A DNA stretch of 64,000 nucleotides, taken from Bradyrhizobium sp. 170 (GTDB lineage Bacteria > Pseudomonadota > Alphaproteobacteria > Rhizobiales > Xanthobacteraceae). The notes beneath the pieces were generated by a model. It made no database searches, was not told the origin of the DNA, and saw only the letters and a list, made by a program, of their open reading frames with translations. The DNA is taken from contig NZ_CP064703.1 in the NCBI RefSeq assembly GCF_023101085.1, forward strand, positions 5,580,001 to 5,644,000, read 5' to 3'. How positions within the stretch are numbered: position 1 is the first letter of the stretch; each line of letters begins with the position of its first letter. Made by a program: the position numbers and the translations under genes. This document shows positions 43,834 through 53,444 of this stretch, piece by piece.

Positions 43834-44682
43834 CTACGCCAACGCCCGCTGTCCGATGATGGCAAAGCGCAGTTTGCCTGAGATCCAGTCGATCGCGGCC
43901 ACCGCGACCAGAATCATCAGGATCAGGAACGAAACCTTCTGCCATTCCAGCACACGTATCTGCTCGGCCAGCTGCAGACCGATGCCGCCGGCGCCGACGA
44001 TTCCGATGATGGTGGCCGAGCGGGTATTCGATTCGATGAAGTAGAGCACCTGCCCCGCGATAACAGGCAGCACCTGGGGCATCAGGCCGAAGCGTATTTC
44101 ATGCAGCGCGTTGCCGCCGGAAGCCCTGATGCCCTCGACCTGCTTCTTGTCGGCGGCCTCGATGGCCTCGGAAAACAATTTGCCGAAGGCACCGAAATCC
44201 GCCGCCGCAATCGCGAGCACACCGGCAAACGGGCCGAGGCCAACGACGTTGATCCACACCAGCGCCCAGATCAGCGTATCGACACCGCGGATGGAATCGA
44301 ACGCGCGGCGCACCGGAAAGCGTAGCCACCCCGAGGGAATGACGTTCCGCGCCGCCAGCAGGCTGACGGGCAGCGCCAGGACGGCGGCGATGGTGGTGCC
44401 GAGCAGCGCAATCGACAGGGTTTCCCCCAGCGCCGAGAGATAGGCCGGCAATGATGAGCCCGGATCGGGCGGGATCATCATCAGCGTGATCCAGCCGAGC
44501 TGGCTCAGCCCGGCGAACAGCTTCGCCGGTGAAAAGTCGAGATCGACGAGCCCGAAGACGAAAACGGCGAAGGCGGCGACGATCATTGCCGGCGTGGCGA
44601 GCCGCGTCCCGGCGGGCCTGTCGAACACATCGGGATATTTCGCCCGCAATTGCTCTCGGTCCGGCTTCGGCAACTGGCTCAT
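43834..44682 (-). CDS. phnE: Phosphonate ABC transporter permease PhnE (second copy)
   Basis: The 282-residue inner-membrane protein begins MSQLPKPDREQLRAKYPDVF and has the PhnE permease pattern (SLPAYLSALGETLSIALLGTTIAAVLALPVSLLAARN and ASGGNALHEIRFGLMPQVLPV). The ATG at 44682 overlaps the stop of the other permease gene (ATGA). With it, it probably forms a heterodimeric channel. The longer open frame to 45327 overlaps the other permease gene and is spurious. Confidence 0.93.
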   Translation of the reverse strand: MSQLPKPDREQLRAKYPDVFDRPAGTRLATPAMIVAAFAVFVFGLVDLDFSPAKLFAGLSQLGWITLMMIPPDPGSSLPAYLSALGETLSIALLGTTIAAVLALPVSLLAARNVIPSGWLRFPVRRAFDSIRGVDTLIWALVWINVVGLGPFAGVLAIAAADFGAFGKLFSEAIEAADKKQVEGIRASGGNALHEIRFGLMPQVLPVIAGQVLYFIESNTRSATIIGIVGAGGIGLQLAEQIRVLEWQKVSFLILMILVAVAAIDWISGKLRFAIIGQRALA

Positions 44683-45563
44683 GCCCGCGCATCCCCGCCG
44701 AACAGACGGCCGCGCAGCCAGCCGGTGCCGATATCGATGATGAAGACGGTGACGATGATCGTAATCAGGATGGCGCTGACGTCGGAGTAGTAGAATTTTC
44801 GGATCGCGACCACGAGTTCCTGCCCGATGCCGCCGGCCCCCACAAATCCCATCACCGAGGCTTCGCGAACGTTGATCTCGAAGCGCAGCAGGGCATAGCT
44901 GGCGTAACCGGCTGCCACCTGCGGCAACACGGCAAACCGCATGCAGGACAGCCAGCTTGCGCCGGTCGAGCGTACGCCTTCGACCGGCTTCATGTCGGCA
45001 TTTTCGACAATCTCGGAAAACAGCTTTCCAAGCGCCCCGGTGGAATGAATCGCAATCGCCAGCACGCCGGCCATCGGGCCGAGACCGAAGGCGATGACGA
45101 AGATCAGCGCGAACACGATGCCGGGAACGGTGCGGGCAAATTCCAGCAAGCGGCGAATGACGAAACGAAGCCACCGCGCCGGCGAGGTGTTTTGGGCGGC
45201 GAAGAAGTTCAGTGCAAAGGCCAGCACCGCCCCGATCATGGTGCCGACATAGCTGATCAGAATGGTCTCGGCCAACATCCAGAGCCATTTGCGCCAGCCC
45301 CAGAACCACTCGGCCGGATTGCTCCACACCCTGGTGCCGTCTTCCAGCGTCAGAATGCGGTCAAAATAGCTGACGAAGTTTCCGAAATAAGTGAACAGGG
45401 TGCGCAGGTTCACTTCCGCGCCGAACGCCGCGACGACAAGCGCTGCAAGAAAAGCCGCCGCCGCCAGCGCCAGCCGCAACCGCTTGCGCGCCACCGCCCC
45501 GCGATAGGCCGCGTTGAGAACGGCCAGTTGCGCGCCTGGAAGGATGGATACGGCTGATGTCAT
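44679..45563 (-). CDS. phnE: Phosphonate ABC transporter permease PhnE (first copy)
   Basis: The 294-residue protein has the PhnE fold with an N-terminal extracytoplasmic segment (residues 50-90) and the contact motif VRSTGASWLSCMRFAVLPQVAAG. It starts 29 bp downstream of a strong intrinsic terminator that follows phnD, so its transcription probably depends on read-through or an internal start. Confidence 0.93.
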   Translation of the reverse strand: MTSAVSILPGAQLAVLNAAYRGAVARKRLRLALAAAAFLAALVVAAFGAEVNLRTLFTYFGNFVSYFDRILTLEDGTRVWSNPAEWFWGWRKWLWMLAETILISYVGTMIGAVLAFALNFFAAQNTSPARWLRFVIRRLLEFARTVPGIVFALIFVIAFGLGPMAGVLAIAIHSTGALGKLFSEIVENADMKPVEGVRSTGASWLSCMRFAVLPQVAAGYASYALLRFEINVREASVMGFVGAGGIGQELVVAIRKFYYSDVSAILITIIVTVFIIDIGTGWLRGRLFGGDARA

Positions 45564-45591
45564 TGAGGCGTTCTGCCCGGGGCCCTAATTC

Positions 45592-45621
45592 AAAAAAAGG
45601 CCGGGCCACGCGGACCCGGCC
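45592..45621 (-). terminator. Rho-independent terminator/attenuator between phnD and phnE
   Basis: On the minus strand GGCCGGG and CCCGGCC form a 7-bp GC stem (45615-45621 with 45599-45605) with a 9-nt loop, followed by seven Ts (45598-45592). It lies 21 bp after the phnD stop and 28 bp before the phnE start. A partial terminator would raise binding-protein levels over permease. Confidence 0.85.
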
Positions 45622-45642
45622 TCATTTGTTTCTACCGATCGA

Positions 45643-46578
45643 TCAGGACGCCCTCTTCTTACGCAACGCATCGACGAACTTGATCAACTCGATAGTACCG
45701 TCCCAGTCCTTGGTGGTTGCCGGGTTGAAGCCTTTCTTCTGACCGTCGGACAGGCGGTCGAACGCGGCCTTGTCCTTGGTCGGCGCTTCGGTGAACGCCT
45801 TGGCAATCGCCGCCTTCAGATCTGCCGGAAGGTCCGAATTACAGGCATAGGGTCCGTTGATGATCGGGGCCGACTTGTGGATGATCCGGAAGTCGTCCTT
45901 CTTCATCGGCGACCCGTCGGCATTCTTCAGCATGCCCTTGTGCAGCATCTGGGCGAGCGTCGAGTCGCCGTCGTTGGTCCACTGATTGGCGGCGACTTCG
46001 ACGGTGCCCTGCGACAGCGCCAGCATGGCGTTCTCGTGGCTGCCGGTGAAAACGACCTTGCCGAAATAACCGTCAGCGTCGGAGATACCCAGCTTGTCGA
46101 GCTCGAAGCGCGGCACGTTGTTGCCCGAGGTCGAGTTCGGATCGACCAGGCCGAGATTCTTGCCCTTCAGTTGATCGATATTCTTGTAGGGGCTCGACGC
46201 CTTGACGAAGAACACCGAGTAATAGCCGGTCGAGCCATCGGCATTGATGTCGTTGGCGAAGGCGTCGGTCTTGACGCCGGTCAGGCGGGCGCGGGCAAAC
46301 GATGCCGAGCCGTAGCTTGCGATATGGATGTTGCCGGCGCGCTGGCCTTCGATGACGGCGGCATAGTCATTGGCGATGCGCAGCGTGACCTTGACGCCGA
46401 GTTCCTTGGACAAATAGGCCACGAACGGCGTCCAGCGCTCGGTCACGCCCGAAGCGTTTTCGGCCGGCACCACCGCAAAAGTCAGTTCCGGATATTTGCT
46501 CTTCCAGTCCTGCGCCGAGGCGGAAGCGGTGAACGCCAGCGCGGCTGCGCCGGCCAGAACGATACGACGAGTGATCAT
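45643..46578 (-). CDS. phnD: Phosphonate ABC transporter substrate-binding protein PhnD
   Basis: The 311-residue exported protein has a signal peptide (MITRRIVLAGAAALAFTASASA). Its PhnD fold includes LTFAVVPAENASGVTERWTPFVAYLSKELG, IASYGSASFARA and the phosphonate-binding LVDPNSTSGNNVPRF. GAGGG upstream supports the ATG at 46578. It follows phnC by 77 bp and precedes a terminator-like hairpin. Confidence 0.95.
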   Translation of the reverse strand: MITRRIVLAGAAALAFTASASAQDWKSKYPELTFAVVPAENASGVTERWTPFVAYLSKELGVKVTLRIANDYAAVIEGQRAGNIHIASYGSASFARARLTGVKTDAFANDINADGSTGYYSVFFVKASSPYKNIDQLKGKNLGLVDPNSTSGNNVPRFELDKLGISDADGYFGKVVFTGSHENAMLALSQGTVEVAANQWTNDGDSTLAQMLHKGMLKNADGSPMKKDDFRIIHKSAPIINGPYACNSDLPADLKAAIAKAFTEAPTKDKAAFDRLSDGQKKGFNPATTKDWDGTIELIKFVDALRKKRAS

Positions 46579-46655
46579 GGTGAGCCCTCTTGTTGTGGTT
46601 ACGCCTGTTCGCCGATTGCAGGTTTGCAACCGGCTACCCTGTACAGAAATGACAC

Positions 46656-47471
46656 TCAGGCTGCGGCAGCCGTGCCGAGTTCAGGCACCGCCGCGCCGTC
46701 CGGCACCTGCGCGGGCGCGGTGCCCATGACGTCGTTGGCTTCGAGATCGTAGAGTTCGCGCGCGATGCGATCGGTCAGCGTCTCGGGCGCACCGTCGAAC
46801 ACCACACGACCGGCCGCCATGCCGATCAGCCGGTCGCAATAGCTTCGCGCCAGATCGAGCGAATGCAGGTTGCAGACGACGGTGATGCCGAAATGCTTGT
46901 TGATGCGCAGCAGCGCGTCCATCACGATCCGCGTGTTGCGCGGGTCGAGCGAAGCAATCGGCTCGTCGGCAAGAATAATGTCAGGCTCCTGCACCAGCGC
47001 CCGCGCGATCGCGACGCGCTGCTGCTGGCCGCCGGAAAGCTGGTCGGCGCGCTGGGCGGCGACCCCTGCCATATCGAACTGGTCCAGCGCTGACAGCGCC
47101 AGCGCCCTGTCCTCTTCCGGCCAGAGCTGTGTCAGCGAGCGCCAGGACGGAATTTCCGCCAGCCGCCCCATCAGCACATTGGTCAGGACGTCGAGCCGGC
47201 CGACCAGATTGAACTGTTGAAAGATCATCGCGGAGCGCGCACGCCATTGCCGCAGATCTTTGCCGCGCAATGCGGTCACGTCGACGCCTTCAAACAGAAT
47301 GCGCCCTTCGGACGGTTCAGCGAGGCGGTTGATCATCCGGAGCAGCGTCGACTTGCCGGCGCCGGAGCGGCCGATCACTCCGACGAAGCTGCCGGGCGCG
47401 ATCGAGAATGACGCGTTATCCACCGCGGCTTTGGTGCCGAACCGGCACGTCAAACCTTCTACCACCAGCAT
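46656..47471 (-). CDS. phnC: Phosphonate ABC transporter ATP-binding protein PhnC
   Basis: The 271-residue ATPase has Walker [11 protein letters not shown]-loop [15 protein letters not shown], signature LSGGQQQR and Walker [13 protein letters not shown]. It powers the PhnCDE importer and is the first gene of a leftward operon. A Pho-box-like pair (47518-47535) lies about 50 bp upstream in the right orientation. Confidence 0.94.
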   Translation of the reverse strand: MLVVEGLTCRFGTKAAVDNASFSIAPGSFVGVIGRSGAGKSTLLRMINRLAEPSEGRILFEGVDVTALRGKDLRQWRARSAMIFQQFNLVGRLDVLTNVLMGRLAEIPSWRSLTQLWPEEDRALALSALDQFDMAGVAAQRADQLSGGQQQRVAIARALVQEPDIILADEPIASLDPRNTRIVMDALLRINKHFGITVVCNLHSLDLARSYCDRLIGMAAGRVVFDGAPETLTDRIARELYDLEANDVMGTAPAQVPDGAAVPELGTAAAA

Positions 47472-47517
47472 GCACTGCTCCAGAGTTCCAGTCGTGCAGC
47501 ATCGCTAACGGCTCGAT

Positions 47518-47535
47518 CTAACAGTTGTGTGACAC
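47518..47535 (-). promoter_or_regulatory. Pho box facing phnC
   Basis: On the minus strand GTGTCAC, 4 bp, CTGTTAG makes two heptamers at 11-bp period, 47 bp upstream of the phnC start. The second heptamer departs from CTGTCAT at two positions, so it is a moderate match to the PhoB consensus. Confidence 0.5.
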
Positions 47536-47573
47536 GGATGCCGCGGTGCGGCGTTCGTCCACAGCGCTGGCTG

Positions 47574-47602
47574 GCGTCACGCATCTGTCATGATCTTGTC
47601 AT
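47574..47602 (+). promoter_or_regulatory. Pho box of three heptamers facing the acetyltransferase operon
   Basis: GCGTCAC (47574), CTGTCAT (47585) and TTGTCAT (47596) follow each other at exact 11-bp intervals. The last two nearly match the PhoB consensus. The start of the downstream gene is about 60 bp away. This is the strongest Pho box in the window and points rightward, opposite to the phnC site. Confidence 0.7.
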
Positions 47603-47664
47603 CAAGCGCATCGAAGACGAACGCACGCCAATGATCCTTCCTCGATTGCTGATGGACACCACCG

Positions 47665-48330
47665 ATGGCCGGCAAGATGCTTTCCACTGAACCGGCCGTC
47701 GATCCCACCGCATCGGTGCGCGACTGCCAGTTTGGCGCCTACACCGAGGTCGGCGCGCGGACCATCCTGCTCGAAGTCGCGATGGCCGACTATTCCTACG
47801 TCGTGAATGACGCGCAGATCACCTACACGACGATCGGCAAATTCTGTTCGATCGCGGCGATAACGCGGATCAACCCGGGCAATCACCCGATGCACCGGGC
47901 CTCGCAGGCGCATTTCACCTATCGCGCCAGCAGCTATTTTCCGGGCGAGAGCGACGATGCCGAATTCTTTGCATGGCGGCGCAGGCATCACGTCCATATC
48001 GGCCATGACGTCTGGATCGGCCACGGCGCGGTCATCCTGCCCGGCCGTTCGATCGGCACCGGCGCGGTGGTCGCTGCCGGCGCCATCGTAACCAAGGACG
48101 TCCCCGCCTATACGATCGTTGCAGGTAACCCGGCCCGGCCGATCAAGCGGCGGTTTCCGGAATCCATTGCCGGACGGCTTGCGGAGCTTGCGTGGTGGGA
48201 CTGGGACCATGAGACGCTTCGCCGCGCCCTGCCCGATTTCCGCAAGCTCGACGTCGAGAGCTTTCTCGACAAGTACGAAGCCGCTGCCGCATCTGGCCGC
48301 CTCCGTTTCAACCAGAGTGCTGCATCGTGA
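47665..48330 (+). CDS. Phosphonate-locus acetyltransferase, hexapeptide-repeat type
   Basis: The 221-residue protein has left-handed beta-helix repeats of the DapH/LpxA type ([55 protein letters not shown]). It belongs to the group commonly found in phn operons. It probably acetylates an aminoalkylphosphonate or chloramphenicol-like acceptor, but the substrate is unknown. The start is unsure: ATG at 47665 or 47677. It overlaps the second phnM-type gene at its end. Confidence 0.87.
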   Translation: MAGKMLSTEPAVDPTASVRDCQFGAYTEVGARTILLEVAMADYSYVVNDAQITYTTIGKFCSIAAITRINPGNHPMHRASQAHFTYRASSYFPGESDDAEFFAWRRRHHVHIGHDVWIGHGAVILPGRSIGTGAVVAAGAIVTKDVPAYTIVAGNPARPIKRRFPESIAGRLAELAWWDWDHETLRRALPDFRKLDVESFLDKYEAAAASGRLRFNQSAAS

Positions 48331-49520
48331 CCGAACTGTTCATTGAAGGTGGCCGGGCCCTGCTCGGCAACGAAATCATCGAAACCACGTTGCGGATTGG
48401 CGGCCGCGAGATCATTGCCGTGGGTACGGACAACAGCCATAGCTCGCCCAGCATCGATGCCGACGGACTGCTTGTGCTGCCGGGCATTGTCGACCTGCAT
48501 GGCGATGCCTTCGAGCGGCAGATGATGCCGCGCCCCGGGGTTGATTTTCCGATCGACGTCGCACTGGTCGACAGCGACCGGCAGGCGGTCAGCAACGGCA
48601 TCACGACCGTCTATCACGCCACGACCTGGTCGTGGGAGCCTGGCCTGCGCAGCGCGGACAATGCGCGAAAGTTGCTGGAGGCGATCGAGCAGATGCGGCC
48701 ACAGCTCGCCGCCGACACCCGCTTCCATTTGCGCCACGAGACCTACAATCTCGACGCCGAAGGCGAAATCATCGACTGGCTGTCGGAAGGCCGCGTCGAC
48801 CTGTTCGCATTCAACGACCACATGGACTCGACGGTTGCGAGCCTCACCAAACCGCTGAAGCGCAGCCGAATGGTCGAGCGCACGGGGCTCACCAATGAGG
48901 CGTTCGACCGCCTGGTGCAAAGCGTGGTCACCCGCAGCCACGATGTGCCGGCTTCGATCGCCCGGCTGGCGCAGACGGCGCGCGCGGCTGATGTCCGGAT
49001 GCTCTCGCATGACGACGAAAGCCCGACGATGCGGCAGGCCTTTCGTGCGCAGAGCGTTGCCATCGCCGAATTCCCAGTCAACGAGGAAACCGCCCGCGAC
49101 GCCGCCGAAGCCGGTGATTTCATCGTGTTCGGTGCGCCCAATGTCGTGCGCGGCGGCAGCCACACCGGCTGGACCAAAGCATCCGACATGATCGCCAAGG
49201 GCCTGTGTTCGGTGCTGGCGTCGGACTATTACTATCCGGCGCCGCTGCTGGCCGCCTTCCGGCTCGCGGCTGACGGCGTGCTGCCGCTGGCCGCGGCATG
49301 GCAACTGATCTCGTCGGCGCCGGCGCGCGCCGCCGGCCTCGCCGATCGCGGCACGCTCGCCGCGGGACAGCGCGCCGACATCATTCTGGTCGATGATACG
49401 GCGCCGCTACGGCCGCGAATCGTCGCGGTCGTTGCCGCGGGGCGTCTGGTGCATTTGACGGAGGTGCACCGTCTCGTCCGTTCGTCCGTCGCTCCCCGCA
49501 AGGCAGTTGCAGCCGCGTGA
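48327..49520 (+). CDS. phnM: Second PhnM-type amidohydrolase
   Basis: The 397-residue protein has the PhnM fold with metal motif [31 protein letters not shown] and [14 protein letters not shown]. It is clearly diverged from the PhnM at 37156-38310. It begins with a GTG overlapping the acetyltransferase stop and ends overlapping the downstream gene region. It could be a redundant triphosphate diphosphatase or have a related substrate. The C-terminal tail ends KAVAAA. Confidence 0.9.
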   Translation: MTELFIEGGRALLGNEIIETTLRIGGREIIAVGTDNSHSSPSIDADGLLVLPGIVDLHGDAFERQMMPRPGVDFPIDVALVDSDRQAVSNGITTVYHATTWSWEPGLRSADNARKLLEAIEQMRPQLAADTRFHLRHETYNLDAEGEIIDWLSEGRVDLFAFNDHMDSTVASLTKPLKRSRMVERTGLTNEAFDRLVQSVVTRSHDVPASIARLAQTARAADVRMLSHDDESPTMRQAFRAQSVAIAEFPVNEETARDAAEAGDFIVFGAPNVVRGGSHTGWTKASDMIAKGLCSVLASDYYYPAPLLAAFRLAADGVLPLAAAWQLISSAPARAAGLADRGTLAAGQRADIILVDDTAPLRPRIVAVVAAGRLVHLTEVHRLVRSSVAPRKAVAAA

Positions 49521-49540
49521 AGCGGCCCTATTCTGGTGCA

Positions 49541-50230
49541 ATGGCAAATTACCCCCGTTACGCAATCTACTACACCTCTGCACAAGACAGCGCGCTCGAC
49601 CGGTTCGGCGCATCGCTGCTCGGCTACGACACCTATGGCGGCGGCGACCTGCCCTTTCCGGATGGGCTCCCACTGGACTGGCGCGACCTGACGCAGGATC
49701 CCCGCAAATACGGCTTTCATGCCACGCTGAAAGCACCGATGGCGCTGGCCGACCGCAAGGCCGAGGCGCAGCTTGCCGCGGCATGCGAATTGTTTGCCGA
49801 TCTGGCCCGGCCGGTGCCGGTGATCCAACCGGTCGTGGATTCGATCAGCGGTTTCATCGCGGTGATTCCGGCCGAACCGTCGGCAGAGCTCGAACTGCTC
49901 GCCGCCGAGGCGACCAAGGCATTCGATCCGTTCCGTGCCCCCCTTGGCCCGGAAGATCGTGCGCGGCGAAATCCCGACAAGCTGACGCCGCGGCAGCGCG
50001 ACTATCTCGACCGCTGGGGCTACCCTTACGTCTTCGAAGAATTTCGCTTCCACATGACGCTGACGGGGCGACTTGCCGCAGAACGGCGCGAGCAGGTTGT
50101 GGCGATGCTGCGCGAGAGATTTACAGCAACGGGCATCGGCCCGCTCGCGATCGACGCAATTGCCCTGTGCCGTCAGGACAATCCGAATTCGCGGTTTCGC
50201 GTCATTGGCCGCTGGCAATTGCAGGACTGA
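49541..50230 (+). CDS. DUF1045 phosphonate-operon protein, two-histidine phosphoesterase-like
   Basis: The 229-residue protein has two H-x-T motifs, His60-Ala-Thr62 (FHATLKAP) and His171-Met-Thr173 (FHMTLTG), the catalytic signature of 2H phosphoesterases. Such enzymes open cyclic phosphates. C-P lyase produces a ribose 1,2-cyclic phosphate that PhnP normally opens, and phnP is absent here, so this protein may do that job. The ATG at 49541 matches the family N-terminus; a GTG at 49517 overlapping phnM is possible. Confidence 0.85.
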   Translation: MANYPRYAIYYTSAQDSALDRFGASLLGYDTYGGGDLPFPDGLPLDWRDLTQDPRKYGFHATLKAPMALADRKAEAQLAAACELFADLARPVPVIQPVVDSISGFIAVIPAEPSAELELLAAEATKAFDPFRAPLGPEDRARRNPDKLTPRQRDYLDRWGYPYVFEEFRFHMTLTGRLAAERREQVVAMLRERFTATGIGPLAIDAIALCRQDNPNSRFRVIGRWQLQD

Positions 50231-50242
50231 CGCCGCTGCCCC

Positions 50243-51742
50243 TCATTCCGCCAGCGCTTCCTTCCGTGTTTTCAGTATTTGCGGCGACAGCATTGCCAGC
50301 AACAGAATGGCGACGACGCCGAGAATGACCGCGCTGATCGGTCGTGACAGAAAGACGGCGAAATCGCCGTCCGCGATCAGCATCGCGCGCCGGAAGTTTT
50401 CCTCGAGCTGCGGACCGAGCACGAGGCCGAGCAGAAGCGGCGCCGGCTCGACGCCGATCTTGATGAAGAAATAGCCGATCAGGGCGCACCCCATCATCAA
50501 CCAGACGTTGAACAGGCTGTTGGCGATGCCATAGGTGCCGATGCAGCAGAACAGGACGATGGCGGGAAACAGCAGGCGATAGGGAATCTTCAGCATCGAG
50601 ACCCACAGGCCGATCAACGGGAGGTTGATCACCAGCAACATCAAATTTCCGACCCACATACTGGCGATGACGCCCCAGACGAGCTTGGGTTGCTCGGTCA
50701 TGATCTGCGGGCCGGGCTGGATGCCCTGCATCATCAGCGCGCCGATCATCAGCGCCATCAGGGCGTTGGCGGGAATGCCGAGCGTCAGCAGCGGGATGAA
50801 GCTGGTCTGGGCGCCGGCATTGTTGGCGGCCTCCGGACCGGCAACGCCCTCGATGGCGCCTTTGCCGAAGCGCGAGGGATCGCGCGCGAGCTTCTTCTCC
50901 AGCGCGTAGGAGGAGAACGGCGGCAGCGCGGCCCCGCCGCCGGGCAACACCCCCAGCACGGAGCCCAGCGCCGTGCCGCGCACCATGGCCGGAAAGGCGG
51001 CCCGAAAATCCTCCTGGCTCGGGATCAGGCTGCGGATCGATTGGCTGACGACGCGGCGCTCAACAGGTCTCTCCAGATTGGCGATGATCTCGCCGAGCCC
51101 GAACAGGCCCATCGCGATCGGCACGAAATCAAGACCGTCCGACAGAGCGGCGATGCCGAAGGTCATGCGCGCAACGCCCGAGCTGACATCGATGCCGACG
51201 AGACCGAGCAATAGCCCCAGCAGCACCATCGCAAGCGACTTGGCGACCGAACCATGCGCGAGCACGACCGCGGCGATCAGGCCAAGCACGAGGAGGCTGA
51301 AATATTCGACCGCGGTGAACTTGAGCGCCAGCATCGACAGCGGCACGCTGAGCACCGCAATCACGATCGTCGCCGTCGTGCCGGCAAAGAACGAGGCGAT
51401 GGCGGCAATGGCGAGCGCAGTTCCGGCCTTGCCCTGCTTGGCCATCTCGTGGCCGTCGATACAGGTGACGACCGACGACGTTTCGCCCGGCACATTGACC
51501 AGGATCGCAGTGGTCGAGCCGCCATACTGCGCGCCGTAGAAGATGCCGGCCAGCATGATCATGGCGCTGGGGGGCGACAGGCCGAAGGTGAAGGGCAACA
51601 GCAGCGCCACCGTCGGAATTGGGCCGATGCCGGGCAGCACGCCGATCGCGGTGCCAATGACCACGCCGATCAGGCAGAACAGCAGATTGTTGAGCTCGAG
51701 GGCCGTCGAAAGGCCCATCAGCAGATTATTGAAGAGTTCCAT
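50243..51742 (-). CDS. tctA: Tripartite tricarboxylate transporter large permease TctA
   Basis: The 499-residue protein has about twelve hydrophobic segments and the TctA signature near the N-terminus (GTAIGVLPGIGPIPTVALLLPFTFG and YGAQYGGSTTAILVNVPGE). The matching second-half LGVLPGGGAALPPFSSYALE and AGAQTSFIPLLTLGIP are also present. It is the last gene of tctC-tctB-tctA and converges on the DUF1045 gene with 12 bp between stops. Confidence 0.95.
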   Translation of the reverse strand: MELFNNLLMGLSTALELNNLLFCLIGVVIGTAIGVLPGIGPIPTVALLLPFTFGLSPPSAMIMLAGIFYGAQYGGSTTAILVNVPGETSSVVTCIDGHEMAKQGKAGTALAIAAIASFFAGTTATIVIAVLSVPLSMLALKFTAVEYFSLLVLGLIAAVVLAHGSVAKSLAMVLLGLLLGLVGIDVSSGVARMTFGIAALSDGLDFVPIAMGLFGLGEIIANLERPVERRVVSQSIRSLIPSQEDFRAAFPAMVRGTALGSVLGVLPGGGAALPPFSSYALEKKLARDPSRFGKGAIEGVAGPEAANNAGAQTSFIPLLTLGIPANALMALMIGALMMQGIQPGPQIMTEQPKLVWGVIASMWVGNLMLLVINLPLIGLWVSMLKIPYRLLFPAIVLFCCIGTYGIANSLFNVWLMMGCALIGYFFIKIGVEPAPLLLGLVLGPQLEENFRRAMLIADGDFAVFLSRPISAVILGVVAILLLAMLSPQILKTRKEALAE

Positions 51743-51769
51743 AAGCGTCTGCCTGCGAAGCCCGCCACC

Positions 51770-52219
51770 CTAGCGGGGCCAGATCGGGATCGGCAAGCCG
51801 AGCAACTTGACGAACAGAAGCACCGCGGCGCCTGAAAGCACGATGGCAAACGCTATCGCTTCGATGAGCCGCCCTTCCCGCGTGGCGAAGCTGGCGAGAA
51901 TCACGGCGACGACGGAGGCGATCGCAAGGCCAAGGCGCTCGGCCGTCAGTGCGAAAACACCGACAGAAGCCAGAATCGCAAGCAGCGGCCGCAACTGAAC
52001 GGGCGCGATTCCGACGCGCATGCGCCAGAGCCCGCGCCCGCTGAAGAAGAGACCGAATCCCATCAGCGCGACGGCGACGACGCGGGGCATGTAGCCCGGT
52101 CCCATATCGGCCGCGTGACCGATCGCCAGCTTGCGCGTGGCGACGAGGGTACCCGCCGCCACCACCACCAGAAACAGGCCGAACAGCAGATCCTGCAGGT
52201 CGATCCGGGAACGCGTCAT
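51770..52219 (-). CDS. tctB: Tripartite tricarboxylate transporter small subunit TctB
   Basis: The 149-residue protein has four predicted transmembrane segments and the typical TctB start (LQDLLFGLFLVVVAAGTLVATR). It lies between tctC (10 bp) and tctA (27 bp) and completes a secondary transporter. Substrate is set by the binding protein. Confidence 0.9.
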   Translation of the reverse strand: MTRSRIDLQDLLFGLFLVVVAAGTLVATRKLAIGHAADMGPGYMPRVVAVALMGFGLFFSGRGLWRMRVGIAPVQLRPLLAILASVGVFALTAERLGLAIASVVAVILASFATREGRLIEAIAFAIVLSGAAVLLFVKLLGLPIPIWPR

Positions 52220-52229
52220 CGGCCCGCCC

Positions 52230-53210
52230 TCAGCTGCCCTTGATGCCGGCCTCGCGGATGATCGTCCCCCAGCGGGCCGTCGCGTCGTTGAGCCAGCTGC
52301 GGAACTCCTCCGGCGATTGGGCCTTCACGACGCCGCCCTGCTCGGCGATCTTCTGCTGAATTTCGGGCTCTGCCAGGATCTTGCGAATCTCGGCGTTCAA
52401 TCGCGCGACCATGGCAGGCGGCGTTCCGCCCGTGGTCAGGATGCCCTGCCAGGTCCCGGCATCGCCGCCGGGCAGGCCCGCCTCCTTGAAGGTCGGCAGA
52501 TCGGGGGCCGACGCAATGCGCTGCTCGCCGGTGACGGCCAGTCCGACAAGCTGCTTGTTCACCACGAAGGGCATCGTCGCCGCAGCGCCGTTGATGATCA
52601 CGCCGCTCTCCCCGGATACGACGGCGCGCGAGGCCGCCGCCCCGCCCTTGTAGGGAATGTTCTTCCACTGAATTCCGAGCTGCTTCGCCATCGCCACGGC
52701 CGTGATGTGGGTGGCGCCACCGACGCCTGAATTGGCAATGGTGAGCTTGTTCGGATTGGCCTTGGCGTATTCGATCAGCTCCTTCGTCGACTTCGCCGGG
52801 ACCGATTCATGGACGGCCAGGACGTAGGGGCCGAACATCACCATGGAAATGGGCGCAAGGTCCTTCTGGACGTCGAAAGTGAGATCGGAAAACAGGCTGG
52901 GCGCCGTCGCGAGCGAAGCGACATCCATCAGCAGCAAAGTGTGTCCGTCAGGCTGCGACTTGGCGACGGCGTCGGCGCCGAGATTGCCGGCCGCGCCGGG
53001 TTTGTTCTCAACCACGACCGACTGGCCGATGGCGGCGGATAGCTTCGGACTGATCAGGCGGGCGAGAATGTCGGAGGTGCCACCGGGGGCGAAAGGCACA
53101 ATCAGCCGCACCGGCCGCTCGAAATTCTGGGCCCCGGCCCCGCTTGATGCCAAAGCAGACACCGAAAGGACTGCGGCCGCGATCGCCCGGGCGAGAGATG
53201 GCATAGACAT
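52230..53210 (-). CDS. tctC: Tripartite transporter substrate-binding protein TctC (Bug family)
   Basis: The 326-residue exported protein (signal peptide ends AGAQ) has the Bug-receptor pattern (RPVRLIVPFAPGGTSDILARLISPKLS and VVENKPGAAGNLGADAVAKSQPDGHTLL). GGAGGAAGACC precedes the ATG. The nearby dehydratase for glucarate breakdown and the divergent LysR gene suggest an aldarate such as glucarate or galactarate as ligand, which is an inference. Confidence 0.93.
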   Translation of the reverse strand: MSMPSLARAIAAAVLSVSALASSGAGAQNFERPVRLIVPFAPGGTSDILARLISPKLSAAIGQSVVVENKPGAAGNLGADAVAKSQPDGHTLLLMDVASLATAPSLFSDLTFDVQKDLAPISMVMFGPYVLAVHESVPAKSTKELIEYAKANPNKLTIANSGVGGATHITAVAMAKQLGIQWKNIPYKGGAAASRAVVSGESGVIINGAAATMPFVVNKQLVGLAVTGEQRIASAPDLPTFKEAGLPGGDAGTWQGILTTGGTPPAMVARLNAEIRKILAEPEIQQKIAEQGGVVKAQSPEEFRSWLNDATARWGTIIREAGIKGS

Positions 53211-53444
53211 CGGTCTTCCTCCGTTTCAAAGCGCAGTTACGCGCGATCCCGCCGTTTCACCGGCAGGCTGCAGGCCTTCGAGGCTGCGTTGGGAGAAATG
53301 ATAGGTCATGGGCATGGCCGTCCATGAACTAGTCTGCGGATAGGTCGATACCTTTTTTGGATGGATCGGCCCTGTCTCAGCCTATAGAAGCAGGGCATCC
53401 GGCCGGTGACCGGCCCCTCGTCTCAAGTTGAAAATACGGGTTTC
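53211..53444. promoter_or_regulatory. Divergent promoter region of tctC and the LysR gene
   Basis: This 234-bp gap holds an inverted repeat TCATGG (53306-53311) / CCATGA (53322-53327), 22 bp end to end with T and A at the outer positions. That layout would fit a LysR-type recognition box. It lies about 96 bp upstream of tctC and 118 bp upstream of the LysR gene. No coding sequence is evident in the gap. Confidence 0.45.

Noticed and set aside
43834..45327. 497-codon frame that would fuse the two phosphonate permeases
   Set aside because: Its first 215 codons overlap the other phnE gene in a different frame and are shadow-like. Two separate genes with a 4-bp overlap explain the sequence.
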